Assembly: GCA_026394055.1 (NCBI GenBank)
Contig: JAPKYZ010000101.1
Coordinates: forward strand, 1-64,000
Direction of reading: 5' to 3'
Length of the DNA: 64,000 nt
Origin: Acidobacteriota bacterium
GTDB lineage: Bacteria > Acidobacteriota > Terriglobia > Bryobacterales > Bryobacteraceae
Position 1 is the stretch's first letter. Each line of letters begins with the position of its first letter. Shown piece by piece: positions 1-7,989 of this stretch. Made by a program: the position numbers and the translations under genes. Under the pieces are notes generated by a model. It had not been told where the DNA came from, ran no database searches, and worked only from the letters and a program-made list of their open reading frames with translations.

Positions 1-38
1 ACACGCAGGTCCATGGTACGTTTCTCCATCCACGGCAT
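1..38 (-). mobile_element. IS481-like transposase, N-terminal fragment cut by window edge
   Basis: On the minus strand an ATG at 38 opens a frame that reads MPWMEKRTMDLR before leaving the window. IS481-family transposases commonly begin with MPW followed by a short stretch ending in a Met-(D/E)-x-R pattern, ahead of a helix-turn-helix. Only 12 residues are visible, so the family call is inference. It is supported by the paired repeats just outside the start (91-132), which look like element-end repeats. Nothing here shows whether the transposase is intact. Confidence 0.45.
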
Positions 39-90
39 CCTTCCACGATGCCGCTCCTGGACCTCCCGCACATGCCTCTGCCCTGCGTTT

Positions 91-132
91 GTTACCGATG
101 TCTCCGGATCATTCTGTCACCCATGTCTCCGG
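91..132. repeat. Paired 17-bp direct repeats, probable insertion-sequence end
   Basis: Two 17-mers at 91-107 and 116-132 match at 15 of 17 positions and share the core ATGTCTCCGG. They are spaced 25 bp apart, start to start. Repeated motifs of this type occur at the ends of IS481/IS21-type elements, and the transposase-like start lies 53 bp further left. The outer boundary of the element probably falls between 133 and about 160, but I cannot fix it. From there to 324 I see no gene. Confidence 0.5.
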
Positions 133-324
133 TTTGGACCAGTGTCAGACCGCTCCTGCGGGTCGCGGCTCGGTTCCGAGCAGTTCCGCGGGCACGATCC
201 GCCTCGGACCGAGCCCCGACCAGCAGGAGGGGCCTCTCCCATTGCGGGCCAGTGCTGGCCAGGCTCGCTTGCGTTGCCCGTGCGAACGAATGAGCCCCAC
301 TGGCGCTGGAGCCCAAAATGCGAA

Positions 325-1479
325 ATGATCTTGAGCATGTCGATCTCTGTACGTCAGTTGTTACTCGTGTTGCCCACGCTGGCAGGTCTCGGGTGGGCGC
401 AAGCCCCGGCGCCGCCGGCACCGATCGTGTCGCCGGAAGTCCACGCTGACCAGCGGGTCACCTTCCGCCTCCGCGCGCCGAACGCCAAGGAGGTCTTTGT
501 CAACCGCGCCGGTTCGCCCAGACTGGCCATGCAGAAGAATGAGGCCGGTGTCTGGAGCGTCACCACTGACCCGCTGCCGCCCGACATCTACGGCTACTCG
601 TTCAACGTCGACGGCGCCAGCGTGATGGACCCGCTGAACTCCGTCCTCACGCCCAACCTGCTGAACCCCTCGAACATGGTGCACGTCCCCAGCGCGACGC
701 CTCTGCCGTGGGAGCTGACCAGTGCGCCGCGCGGCGCGATTCACCGGCACTTCTACCACTCGGGCATCGTGGGCGATGACCGCGACTTCTACGTCTATAC
801 GCCCGCCGGGTATGACCCCACGGCCAAGACGACCTATCCCGTGCTCTACCTGCTGCACGGCTTCAGCGACGACGCCAGCGGCTGGACGGCGGTGGGCAAG
901 GCGAACGTGATCCTCGACAACCTGATCGCGCAGGGCAAGGCCAAGCCGATGCTGGTGGTGATGACGCTTGGCTATGGCGCGCCGGAGATTGTTTCGCGCT
1001 CCGGCGTGGGCGCCTTCCGCGATCCCGGCCTCGTCAAGCGCAACTATGACCGGTACCGCGATGCGCTGTTCAACGAAGTGATTCCAACCGTCGAGAAGAG
1101 CTACCGCGCCAAGCCCGACCGTGAGTCCCGCGCCATTGCCGGCTTGTCGATGGGTGGCGCGGAGTCACTCTATGTCGGCTTGAACGCGATTGACCGCTTT
1201 GCCTGGGTGGGCAGCTTCAGCGCGGGTGGCGCATCGAATGATTATGCCGCGACGTATCCCAAGCTCGACGCCAAGGTGAATGAGCAACTCCGCCTGCTGT
1301 GGATCGCCTGCGGCACCGAAGACCGGCTGATCGACGCCAACCGCAAGTTCATCGAGTATTTGAAGACCAAAGATGTGCGGCACACGGCCGTGGAGACTCC
1401 GGGGGCGCACACGTGGCTGGTCTGGCGCCGCAATCTGGCGGAGCTGACCCCGCTGCTGTTCCGGCCCAAGGGTTCGTGA
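325..1479 (+). CDS. Secreted esterase of the esterase D / feruloyl-esterase type
   Basis: Predicted 384-residue extracytoplasmic serine hydrolase. The order is a signal peptide ending near GLGWAQA, a beta-sandwich E-set domain of about 90 residues of the kind preceding enterochelin/feruloyl esterases, then an alpha/beta-hydrolase domain. Visible catalytic elements are the nucleophile in GLSMGG (codons near 1141), a likely acid in GTEDRL and a His in GAHTW; LLHGF marks the oxyanion region. The frame stays open upstream to 13, but that part is compositionally odd and overlaps the IS end, so ATG 325 (GGAG at 308-311) or ATG 337 is preferred. Substrate unknown: an ester on plant polysaccharide or a siderophore-like molecule is plausible. 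It stands alone. Confidence 0.85.
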   Translation: MILSMSISVRQLLLVLPTLAGLGWAQAPAPPAPIVSPEVHADQRVTFRLRAPNAKEVFVNRAGSPRLAMQKNEAGVWSVTTDPLPPDIYGYSFNVDGASVMDPLNSVLTPNLLNPSNMVHVPSATPLPWELTSAPRGAIHRHFYHSGIVGDDRDFYVYTPAGYDPTAKTTYPVLYLLHGFSDDASGWTAVGKANVILDNLIAQGKAKPMLVVMTLGYGAPEIVSRSGVGAFRDPGLVKRNYDRYRDALFNEVIPTVEKSYRAKPDRESRAIAGLSMGGAESLYVGLNAIDRFAWVGSFSAGGASNDYAATYPKLDAKVNEQLRLLWIACGTEDRLIDANRKFIEYLKTKDVRHTAVETPGAHTWLVWRRNLAELTPLLFRPKGS

Positions 1480-1569
1480 GCCGCTGCGGGGCAAGCGGGC
1501 CCTCCTCCTCGTCTTCGCCAGTGGCCGCTGGTCGCATTGGGTGGTCAATTGACGGATCGGAGTTAACAA

Positions 1570-4500
1570 GTGACGCTTCGCTCCCCTCCAACGAGCTTAG
1601 GCTGGGTAACTAGATTCGCGTTGTTCCTGCCAGGGCTGTTACTGGCGCAGGAGTACACGATCTCCACCATCGCCGGGGGCGGTCCGCCGGCGACGCCGGT
1701 GGCGGGAACGGCGGCTTCGATCGGACAGCCCTATGGCGTGGCGACGGACCGGGCGGGCAATGTCTTTTTCTCGTCGCTGAATTGCGTTTTCAAGCTGGAC
1801 GCCGATGGCGTAATGACTCGCGTGGCGGGCACTTCGCGGCCCGGCTTCTCAGGCGATGGCGGCCCCGCCACCAGTGCCCAGCTTTTCGGTCTAGACCCGA
1901 GTGCCCAGAATCCGAATCTAAGTGGGCTGGCGGTGGACGCTGCCGGGAACCTCTTTATCGCCGACTCGGGCAACCATCGCATCCGCCGCGTGACTCCGGC
2001 GGGCATCGTCACGACGGTCGCGGGCAATGGAACCCAGGGCTTCTCGGGCGACGGCGGCCCAGCCACCAGTGGACAGCTTGGGAAACCAAGTGCCGTGGCG
2101 GTGGACGCAGCGGGGAACCTCTTCATCGCCGACTCGGGCAACGATCGCATCCGCCGGGTGACGCCGGACGGCTTCATCACCACAGTGGCTCTCGTTGGAG
2201 GCCCGGCCACCAGCGTGCCGCTTCGCTCTCCGACGGGAGTAGCGCTGGATGCCGCGGGGAACCTTTTCATCGCCGACTCGGGCAATCGTCTCATTCGCCG
2301 GGCAACACCATCCGGGGTCGTCACCACCGTCGCGGGCGGTGGCACGAACCCTACCGGCGATGGCCGCCCCGCCACCAGTGTGCAACTCGACAACCCGTCG
2401 GGTGTGGCGGTGGACGCGGTGGGGAACCTCTTCATCGCCGACGCCGGCAACAATCGCGTTCGCCGCGTAACGCCGGACGGGATCATCACCGCAGTGGCGC
2501 TCGGTGGAGGCCCGGCCACTACAGGGGCGTTAGCGATTGATACGGCGGGGAACCTCTTCATCACAGGCAACCTTCGCCTCCGCCGGGTGGCACCGGACGG
2601 CAGCATCACCACTGTCGCCGGGAATGGAAGCGATCGATTCTCGGGCGATGGCGGCCCAGCCACAAGCGCGCAGCTTGACTCTCCCTATGCGGTATCGTTG
2701 GGCGCGGCGGGGAATCTCTTCATCGCTGACCGGGCGAACCATTCCATTCGCCGGGTGACTCCGGCGGGCATGATCACCACCGTGGTAGGAAATGGAATCC
2801 GTGGCTTCGCAGGCGATGGCGGCCCCGCCACCAGTGCGCAGCTGGACAACCCATCCGGTGTAGCCGTGGATGCGGCAGGGAACCTCCTCATCTCGGACTC
2901 TTTCAACCAGCGCATTCGCCGGGTGACGCCGGACGGCATCATCACCACCGTAGCGGGAACGGGAAGCAGGGGCGCTTCGGGTGATGGCGGCCCGGCCATC
3001 CGCGCATCGTTCAGCGCTCCATATGGTTTGGCGTTCGACGCGGCGGGGAACCTCTTCATCGCCGACCTGGGCAACGCTCGCATTCGCCGCGTAACACCGT
3101 CCGGCATCATCACGACGGTGGCGGGCAATGGAAATTTCGGCTTCTCGGGCGATGGCGGCCCAGCCACGCGCGCGGAACTGGAAGGCCCCGTGGGAGTGGC
3201 GGTGGACTCCTCGGGCAACCTTTTCATTGCCGACTTCCGCAGCAATAGCAATTGCATCCGCCGCGTGACTCCATCCGGCATCATCACCACCGTCGCGGGG
3301 GATGGCACCGCAGGATTCTCGGGCGATGGCGGCCCGGCCACTCGTGCGCTGCTCAACGCTCCGACGGGTGTGGCCGTGGACGCTGCGGGGAACCTCTTCA
3401 TCGCCGACTCGGGCAACAATCGCATTCGCCGGGTGACGCCGGACGGCATCATCTCGACGGTCGCGGGGGATGGAAGCTCGGGCTATTCGGGCGACGGCGG
3501 TCCGGCCACCAACGCGCGATTGAACCAACCCCACGGGGTGCTGGTGGACCCCGCACGACGGATCTACATAGCCGACTCTGCTAACCACGCCATCCGCCTG
3601 CTCACCCCCAACCCAGCCACCTGCACTTACTCGACCGCACCAACAGCTTTGGTTGCCCCGGCCTCGGGCAGCCGCCTCGACTTCGCCATCCAGACCACCG
3701 CCGGCTGTGCCTGGACGCTCACGGGACTACCCACTTGGGCGACCGCCTCGGCCACCTTCGGCAATGGACCAGCCACCGTCACGCTGAGCATCCCCGCCAA
3801 TACAGGCGACGCCCGCTCCGCCACGTTCTCCGTAGGCGGAGCATTGGTCACCCTCACGCAGGCCGCTGCGCCATGCATCTTCACCATCGCCCCCGGCGGG
3901 CAGGCATTTAGCTCGGCTCCGGGCACGGGCTCGATTTTGGTCACCACGGCGGCGGGCTGCGCCTGGACGGTGACCAATTCGTTGCCTTGGGTGCTGCTGA
4001 CCACGGCCACCTCTGGCAACGGCACCGGCACGGTGGGCTATTCCGTGATCGCCAATTTCGGCGCTTCGCGGAACGGCATACTGACCGTGGCCGGACGGCC
4101 GTTTACGGTGGAACAGTTGGGTGTCTCGGCTGTACCGCTGAGCGCTGCCGGAACGCTGGGGCAAGTGGCCTCGGGCGGTGGCTGGAGAACTACGTTCACC
4201 TTCCTCAACACCGGCACCGCCAGCGCGGTGCTGCGCCTGAGTTTCGTCTCCGATCCGGGGACCGAGTTGACGCTGCCCTTGAGCTTCCCGCAAACGGGCA
4301 CCGGGCCCATCCTGGCCTCGACGCTTGAGCGGACTCTCGCGCCCGGCGGCCTGCTGGTGATCGACTGCGAAGGCCCGATCACGCAGGACACGCAACAGGG
4401 CTGGGCGCAACTCGTCACCAGCTCCAGCGCCGTCACCGGCTTTGCGGTGTTCCGCCAGCGCAACGGGTCGGCAGACCAGGAAGCCGTGGTGCCGCTCGAA

Positions 4501-4824
4501 ACGCGCGCCGGCTCGAACGGCTTTGTGCTGGCGTTCGACAACACGGATGGCGTGCAGACCGGCATTGCCATCGCCAACATCTCAACCGGCGGCGCCTTGC
4601 CGATCATCATCCGCGATGAGGGCGGGGCGGAACTGCTCTCGACGACGCTCGCGCTGGGCAATCGGGCCCATACGGCCTTCGTGCTGAGCTCGCTTTACCC
4701 GATCACCAAACAGAAGCGCGGCACCATCGAGCTCCGCCCGGCGGCGAATGGGCAATTGAGCGTCTTGGGTCTGCGGTTCCTGCCGGCGGGAGCGTTTAGC
4801 ACCATACCGCCGGCCGTCAAGTAG
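1570..4824 (+). CDS. Secreted NHL-repeat beta-propeller protein with two BACON domains
   Basis: A 1084-residue protein starting at GTG 1570, with a hydrophobic signal (FALFLPGLLLAQ). Residues from about 55 to 680 hold twelve NHL-type repeats of about 56 residues, each with an AGNLFIAD-like strand and an IRRVTP-like strand; twelve would fit two six-bladed propellers. Next come two BACON-like domains (each CxY/F-start, GCAW core, GNGxxTVxxS end), then a C-terminal beta-rich region of about 230 residues whose family I do not recognise. NHL propellers usually bind proteins or glycans, so a cell-surface recognition or adhesion role is inferred. Repeat six is shortened. The DNA repeats make assembly collapse possible. 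Confidence 0.85.
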   Translation: MTLRSPPTSLGWVTRFALFLPGLLLAQEYTISTIAGGGPPATPVAGTAASIGQPYGVATDRAGNVFFSSLNCVFKLDADGVMTRVAGTSRPGFSGDGGPATSAQLFGLDPSAQNPNLSGLAVDAAGNLFIADSGNHRIRRVTPAGIVTTVAGNGTQGFSGDGGPATSGQLGKPSAVAVDAAGNLFIADSGNDRIRRVTPDGFITTVALVGGPATSVPLRSPTGVALDAAGNLFIADSGNRLIRRATPSGVVTTVAGGGTNPTGDGRPATSVQLDNPSGVAVDAVGNLFIADAGNNRVRRVTPDGIITAVALGGGPATTGALAIDTAGNLFITGNLRLRRVAPDGSITTVAGNGSDRFSGDGGPATSAQLDSPYAVSLGAAGNLFIADRANHSIRRVTPAGMITTVVGNGIRGFAGDGGPATSAQLDNPSGVAVDAAGNLLISDSFNQRIRRVTPDGIITTVAGTGSRGASGDGGPAIRASFSAPYGLAFDAAGNLFIADLGNARIRRVTPSGIITTVAGNGNFGFSGDGGPATRAELEGPVGVAVDSSGNLFIADFRSNSNCIRRVTPSGIITTVAGDGTAGFSGDGGPATRALLNAPTGVAVDAAGNLFIADSGNNRIRRVTPDGIISTVAGDGSSGYSGDGGPATNARLNQPHGVLVDPARRIYIADSANHAIRLLTPNPATCTYSTAPTALVAPASGSRLDFAIQTTAGCAWTLTGLPTWATASATFGNGPATVTLSIPANTGDARSATFSVGGALVTLTQAAAPCIFTIAPGGQAFSSAPGTGSILVTTAAGCAWTVTNSLPWVLLTTATSGNGTGTVGYSVIANFGASRNGILTVAGRPFTVEQLGVSAVPLSAAGTLGQVASGGGWRTTFTFLNTGTASAVLRLSFVSDPGTELTLPLSFPQTGTGPILASTLERTLAPGGLLVIDCEGPITQDTQQGWAQLVTSSSAVTGFAVFRQRNGSADQEAVVPLETRAGSNGFVLAFDNTDGVQTGIAIANISTGGALPIIIRDEGGAELLSTTLALGNRAHTAFVLSSLYPITKQKRGTIELRPAANGQLSVLGLRFLPAGAFSTIPPAVK
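1735..3600 (+). repeat. Twelve tandem repeats of about 168 bp encoding NHL blades
   Basis: The coding repeats of the NHL protein are also visible in the DNA: GCGGGGAACCTCTTCATC-like and GGCGATGGCGGCCC-like blocks recur every 150-180 bp. Some neighbouring units are almost identical over tens of bases, so recent duplication or gene conversion is likely. These are not CRISPR repeats, because they stay in frame and the intervening sequence also codes. Confidence 0.9.
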
Positions 4825-4891
4825 AACTCCTCAGAGGCCGAGACGCCCCTTGCTGACGCGCGCGGCTCAGAAACGAAGTAGTGCGAGTGAG

Positions 4892-4911
4892 CCGCTCGCG
4901 TCAGCGAGCGG
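4892..4911. terminator. GC-rich hairpin downstream of the NHL gene
   Basis: Perfect inverted repeat CCGCTCGC (4892-4899) and GCGAGCGG (4904-4911) with a 4-base loop, 70 bp after the NHL stop. It has no T-run, so it may be a weak or factor-assisted terminator or an mRNA 3'-end stabiliser. The rest of the gap 4825-5042 shows nothing I can name. Confidence 0.4.
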
Positions 4912-5042
4912 TATCCGCCGGGTTGTCTTGCACCGGCGACGAAGCGCGGCCATATTCAAGCGGCGCGAGACTCGATAGAATACGGCGATGAATGATGCGC
5001 CATCCCGGTGATGGCGCTGGACCCGAGATGGAGAGCGCCTAA

Positions 5043-6209
5043 GTGAAGATCACCAAAGTCGAAGCCATTTACCTTCGGCAGAATGTCGTCAAAGAGCAGT
5101 GCGATAGCGGCCAGGATGCGCTGGTTGTCCGGATCGAAACCGATGCCGGTATTACCGGGATTGGCGAGGTGGACTCAAACCCGCTGGCCGCCAAGGGCAT
5201 GATCGAGGGGCCGTTCTCACACACCACGGCCACCGGTCTGGCGAACGTGCTGATCGGCGAAGATCCCTTTGAGACGGAGCGGCTGTGGCACAAGATGTAC
5301 CGCGCCAACATCTACGGCGGCCGCCGCGGCGTGGCCATCCATGCGATGTCGGGTCTGGATATGGCGCTGTGGGACATCAAGGGCAAGGCGCTGGGGATGC
5401 CCATCTGGAAGCTGCTGGGCGGCGGGTTCCATCGTGAGGAGAAGCTGCCGTGGGCGGAAGGCAATCGCCCGTGGAAGAACCAGCGCATCCGTTGCTATGC
5501 CAGCTCGTTGTGGGGTCCGACGCCCGATGCCACACGCGAGTTGGCGAGTCGGTACCGGGACCAGGGCTTTACCGCCGTTAAGTTTGGTTGGGACCCGATG
5601 GGGCAGGACGAAAAGACCGACATCGCGCTGGTCCGCGAAGCGCGCAAGGGATTGGGCGAAGATGTGGACCTGATGATCGACGCCGGGCTGCCGTGGGACG
5701 CCAAGACCGCCATCCAGCGGGCCAAGGCATTCGAGCAGTACCATCCGTTTTGGCTGGAAGAGCCGTTGCGGCCGGACGATTACGAAGGCTACGCCAAGCT
5801 GTCGGCGGCCACGTCGTTGCGCATCGCGGCGGGCGAGGAAGAGTCTTGCCGGGCGACGTTTATTGAGCTGATGGACAAGGGCCGTGTCGATCTATTGCAA
5901 GTAGACCTGACGCGCTGCGGCGGCTTTACCGAAGCGATCAAGATCGCCGCGCTGGCCTGGGACCGCGGTCTGCCGGTGGCCAACCACGGCTTCACCACCT
6001 ACATCAACGTCGCGGCAGCACTGCACTTCCTGGCCTCCATTCCGAATGCCTTGATCTGCGAGTTTGTGGCCGAGGAAGAGACCAACCTGCGCGAATCGCT
6101 GACCAAGCAGAAGATCCGCGCCACCGATGGCTATCTGAATATTCCCGATGGCCCCGGGCTGGGGATTGACCTGGACGAGGACGCCATCGCGAAGTATCGC
6201 GTGGCGTAG
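5043..6209 (+). CDS. Mandelate racemase/muconate-lactonizing enzyme family protein (enolase superfamily)
   Basis: A 388-residue cytosolic enzyme of the enolase superfamily, which abstracts the alpha-proton of a carboxylate using Mg2+. It has an N-terminal capping domain (1-130) and a TIM barrel. Visible site residues are K180 in TAVKFGWD, metal ligands D213 (MIDAG), E239/E240 (WLEEP) and E265, D288 on a following strand and H315 in ANHGF. The Lys plus late His suggests a mandelate-racemase-like sugar-acid dehydratase or racemase rather than a muconate cycloisomerase. Start is GTG 5043, giving the usual MKITKVEA start. No transporter or sugar gene is adjacent, so substrate is unknown. Confidence 0.85.
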   Translation: MKITKVEAIYLRQNVVKEQCDSGQDALVVRIETDAGITGIGEVDSNPLAAKGMIEGPFSHTTATGLANVLIGEDPFETERLWHKMYRANIYGGRRGVAIHAMSGLDMALWDIKGKALGMPIWKLLGGGFHREEKLPWAEGNRPWKNQRIRCYASSLWGPTPDATRELASRYRDQGFTAVKFGWDPMGQDEKTDIALVREARKGLGEDVDLMIDAGLPWDAKTAIQRAKAFEQYHPFWLEEPLRPDDYEGYAKLSAATSLRIAAGEEESCRATFIELMDKGRVDLLQVDLTRCGGFTEAIKIAALAWDRGLPVANHGFTTYINVAAALHFLASIPNALICEFVAEEETNLRESLTKQKIRATDGYLNIPDGPGLGIDLDEDAIAKYRVA

Positions 6210-6221
6210 GGCGGTGAGCGG

Positions 6222-6503
6222 CTACGGCTTCAGGATCATCCAGAGCACGCCGCCCATCGTCATGCCGGCGCAGCCTAGCAGGATGTAGAGAATACGATCC
6301 ACTTCGCGGCGCACCGTCTCGGCCACGGCCTTTTTGTGTTCGGCCAGCATATCGGCGATCGATTCCGAAAGCGCTTCAAACTGCCGCGCCAGTTCGGGGT
6401 CCTGCGGGATGGGGTGGGGCCGGTCGAGCGCGAGGGCGTCATCCTCCGACGCGGCGCGGGCAAGCGCAGTCAAGTTGGGCTGAATCTGTTCTGACGGCGG
6501 CAT
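6222..6503 (-). CDS. Small hypothetical protein with a C-terminal membrane anchor
   Basis: A 93-residue protein. The N-terminal half is polar, residues about 35-68 form a charged helix (AEHKKAVAETVRREVDR) that could be a coiled coil, and residues about 71-91 form one membrane segment (ILYILLGCAGMTMGGVLWMI). It looks like a tail-anchored inner-membrane protein. No family recognised. It is convergent with the enolase-superfamily gene (12-bp gap) and divergent from the GntR gene, so it may share the 6504-6656 regulatory region. Confidence 0.6.
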   Translation of the reverse strand: MPPSEQIQPNLTALARAASEDDALALDRPHPIPQDPELARQFEALSESIADMLAEHKKAVAETVRREVDRILYILLGCAGMTMGGVLWMILKP

Positions 6504-6615
6504 AGATACCCCTCATGGGGCGTATCGGCGCGGTGGCGCGATGCCTTGAGGCGTGGCGTGTGTTCGCCGGACCGGAAAGCGGGCCGAAAAAATCTCTTGA
6601 TCAAGATGCGAATTC

Positions 6616-6639
6616 AGTGTACTAGTTATATAGAACACT
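6616..6639. promoter_or_regulatory. Probable YtrA-type GntR operator
   Basis: AGTGT (6616-6620) and ACACT (6635-6639) form an inverted repeat with a 14-base AT-rich centre, 17 bp before the GntR gene start. YtrA-subfamily regulators are known to bind sites of the form AGTGTA-N13-TACACT, and this is close to that. The centre also contains CTAGT/ACTAG partial symmetry and -10-like sequence. Autoregulation is inferred: bound repressor would cover the promoter of the GntR-slipin pair. Confidence 0.55.
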
Positions 6640-6656
6640 AGTTCTCTATTGAATCC

Positions 6657-7043
6657 GTGCCGCGTCCCTTCGAATTCACGCTTGATCTGGCCACCGGCGT
6701 TCCGGTCTACCGGCAATTGATCGACCAGATTCTCGCGGCGCGCGCCACCGGACGGCTGGCTGGCGGCGAACGGCTGCCGACCGTGCGCCAAGTGGCCGTC
6801 AATCTGTCGATCAATCCCAACACGGTCCAGAAGGCTTACCGCGAGCTCGAGATCCGCGGTGTTTTGACCACCCAGCAAGGCACGGGAACATTTCTGACGG
6901 TGGAAAAGGTGGCCATTGATGAGGTCCAGCGGCGGCAGCGGTTGGATCAACTGGCCAGTGAGTTTGTGGCCCGGGCGGGTAGCGAAGGCTACAGCCTGGC
7001 CGAATTGTTGAACGTCTTGACGGAGTTTGAGCGCGGCCAATAG
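6657..7043 (+). CDS. GntR-family transcriptional regulator, YtrA subfamily
   Basis: A 128-residue regulator starting at GTG 6657. Residues about 12-80 are the GntR winged helix: PVYRQLIDQI, then LPTVRQVAVNLSINPNTVQK as the helix-turn-helix, then the wing GVLTTQQGTGTFL. The remaining 45 residues form a short helical tail instead of a full effector domain, the hallmark of the YtrA subfamily. YtrA-type regulators usually control a neighbouring ABC transporter; here the next gene, 28 bp downstream, is a slipin. The operator-like repeat at 6616-6639 suggests autoregulation. Confidence 0.9.
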   Translation: MPRPFEFTLDLATGVPVYRQLIDQILAARATGRLAGGERLPTVRQVAVNLSINPNTVQKAYRELEIRGVLTTQQGTGTFLTVEKVAIDEVQRRQRLDQLASEFVARAGSEGYSLAELLNVLTEFERGQ

Positions 7044-7071
7044 CTCGCGTTCTTTTTTGAGGAGCACCCTT

Positions 7072-7989
7072 ATGAATGGCTTGACCGATAGAATCTCCAC
7101 CGACATGCCCCAGGCGCAGTTCGTCAGCCCCCAAGGCGCCGCCGCCGGACTGGCCGCCTTGGCGGTCTCCGTACTGGTAACCGCCCTCACGCGGCAGCCG
7201 ATTTGGGCCGCGTTGGGGCTGCTAGTGATGGTCTACGCGATGTTCTCGATCAAGGTGGCACAGCAGTGGGAGAGGGCCGCAGTGTTGCGGTTGGGCCGCT
7301 ATCAGTCGCTGCGCGGACCGGGCCTGTTCATGGTGATCCCGATCATTGAGACGGTGAGCAAGTTTGTCGACCAGCGGGTCCGCGTCACCGACGTGAGTGC
7401 GGAAACGGCGCTCACCAAGGACACGGTGCCGGTGAACGTCGATGCGATCGTGTTCTGGGTGGTGTGGGACGCGGAGAAGTCGATTTTGGAGGTCCAGGAT
7501 TTCTTTCAGGCGATTGGGTTGTGCTCGCAGACGGCGCTGCTCGAATCGATTGGCCGTCATGAGCTTGCCGAGCTGATCGCGCAACGCGAAAAGCTGGGCA
7601 AGGAGCTGCAGCGGCTGCTCGATGAAAAGACCAATCCGTGGGGCATCACCATCCATTCGGTGGAAATTCGCGACGTGCGCATCCCCTCTGAGCTGCAGGA
7701 CGCCATGTCGCGCGAAGCACAGGCCCAGCGCGAGCGGCACGCCCGCATCATCCTGGGTACGGCGGAAACCGAGATCTCAGAAAAGTTCGCGCAGGCCAGC
7801 TTGGTGTACCGCGACAATCCCACCGCTCTGCATCTGCGGGCGATGAACATGCTCTATGAGGCGCTGAAGGAAAAGGGATCGATGGTGATCGTGCCTTCGA
7901 GCGCGGTGGAGACGATGGGACTGGGCGGAATGCTGGGGACGACGGCGCTGGCACGGGGCCAAGGCGTTACGCCACCGCCGGCAGCTTAG
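7072..7989 (+). CDS. Slipin (stomatin/prohibitin SPFH-domain membrane protein)
   Basis: A 305-residue SPFH/Band-7 protein. ATG 7072 is preceded by GAGGAG (7059-7064), so the upstream in-frame start at 7027 inside the GntR gene is unlikely. Residues about 18-60 make one long or two short membrane segments, followed by the conserved ERAAVLRLGRY and GPGLFMVIPII of slipins. An SPFH fold (to about 175) and a helical region rich in Ala, Gln and Glu follow. Slipins form oligomeric membrane rings or microdomains. The usual NfeD-type protease partner is absent. Its stop overlaps that of the convergent TlpA-like gene by four bases. Confidence 0.9.
   Translation: MNGLTDRISTDMPQAQFVSPQGAAAGLAALAVSVLVTALTRQPIWAALGLLVMVYAMFSIKVAQQWERAAVLRLGRYQSLRGPGLFMVIPIIETVSKFVDQRVRVTDVSAETALTKDTVPVNVDAIVFWVVWDAEKSILEVQDFFQAIGLCSQTALLESIGRHELAELIAQREKLGKELQRLLDEKTNPWGITIHSVEIRDVRIPSELQDAMSREAQAQRERHARIILGTAETEISEKFAQASLVYRDNPTALHLRAMNMLYEALKEKGSMVIVPSSAVETMGLGGMLGTTALARGQGVTPPPAA

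Noticed and set aside
13..324. N-terminal extension of the esterase reading frame
   Set aside because: The extension overlaps insertion-sequence repeats, lacks a ribosome site and would bury the signal peptide inside the protein.
1735..3600. Regularly spaced repeats that could suggest a CRISPR array
   Set aside because: Units are about 168 bp, in frame and continuously coding for NHL blades; there are no short repeats with unique 30-40 bp spacers and no cas genes.
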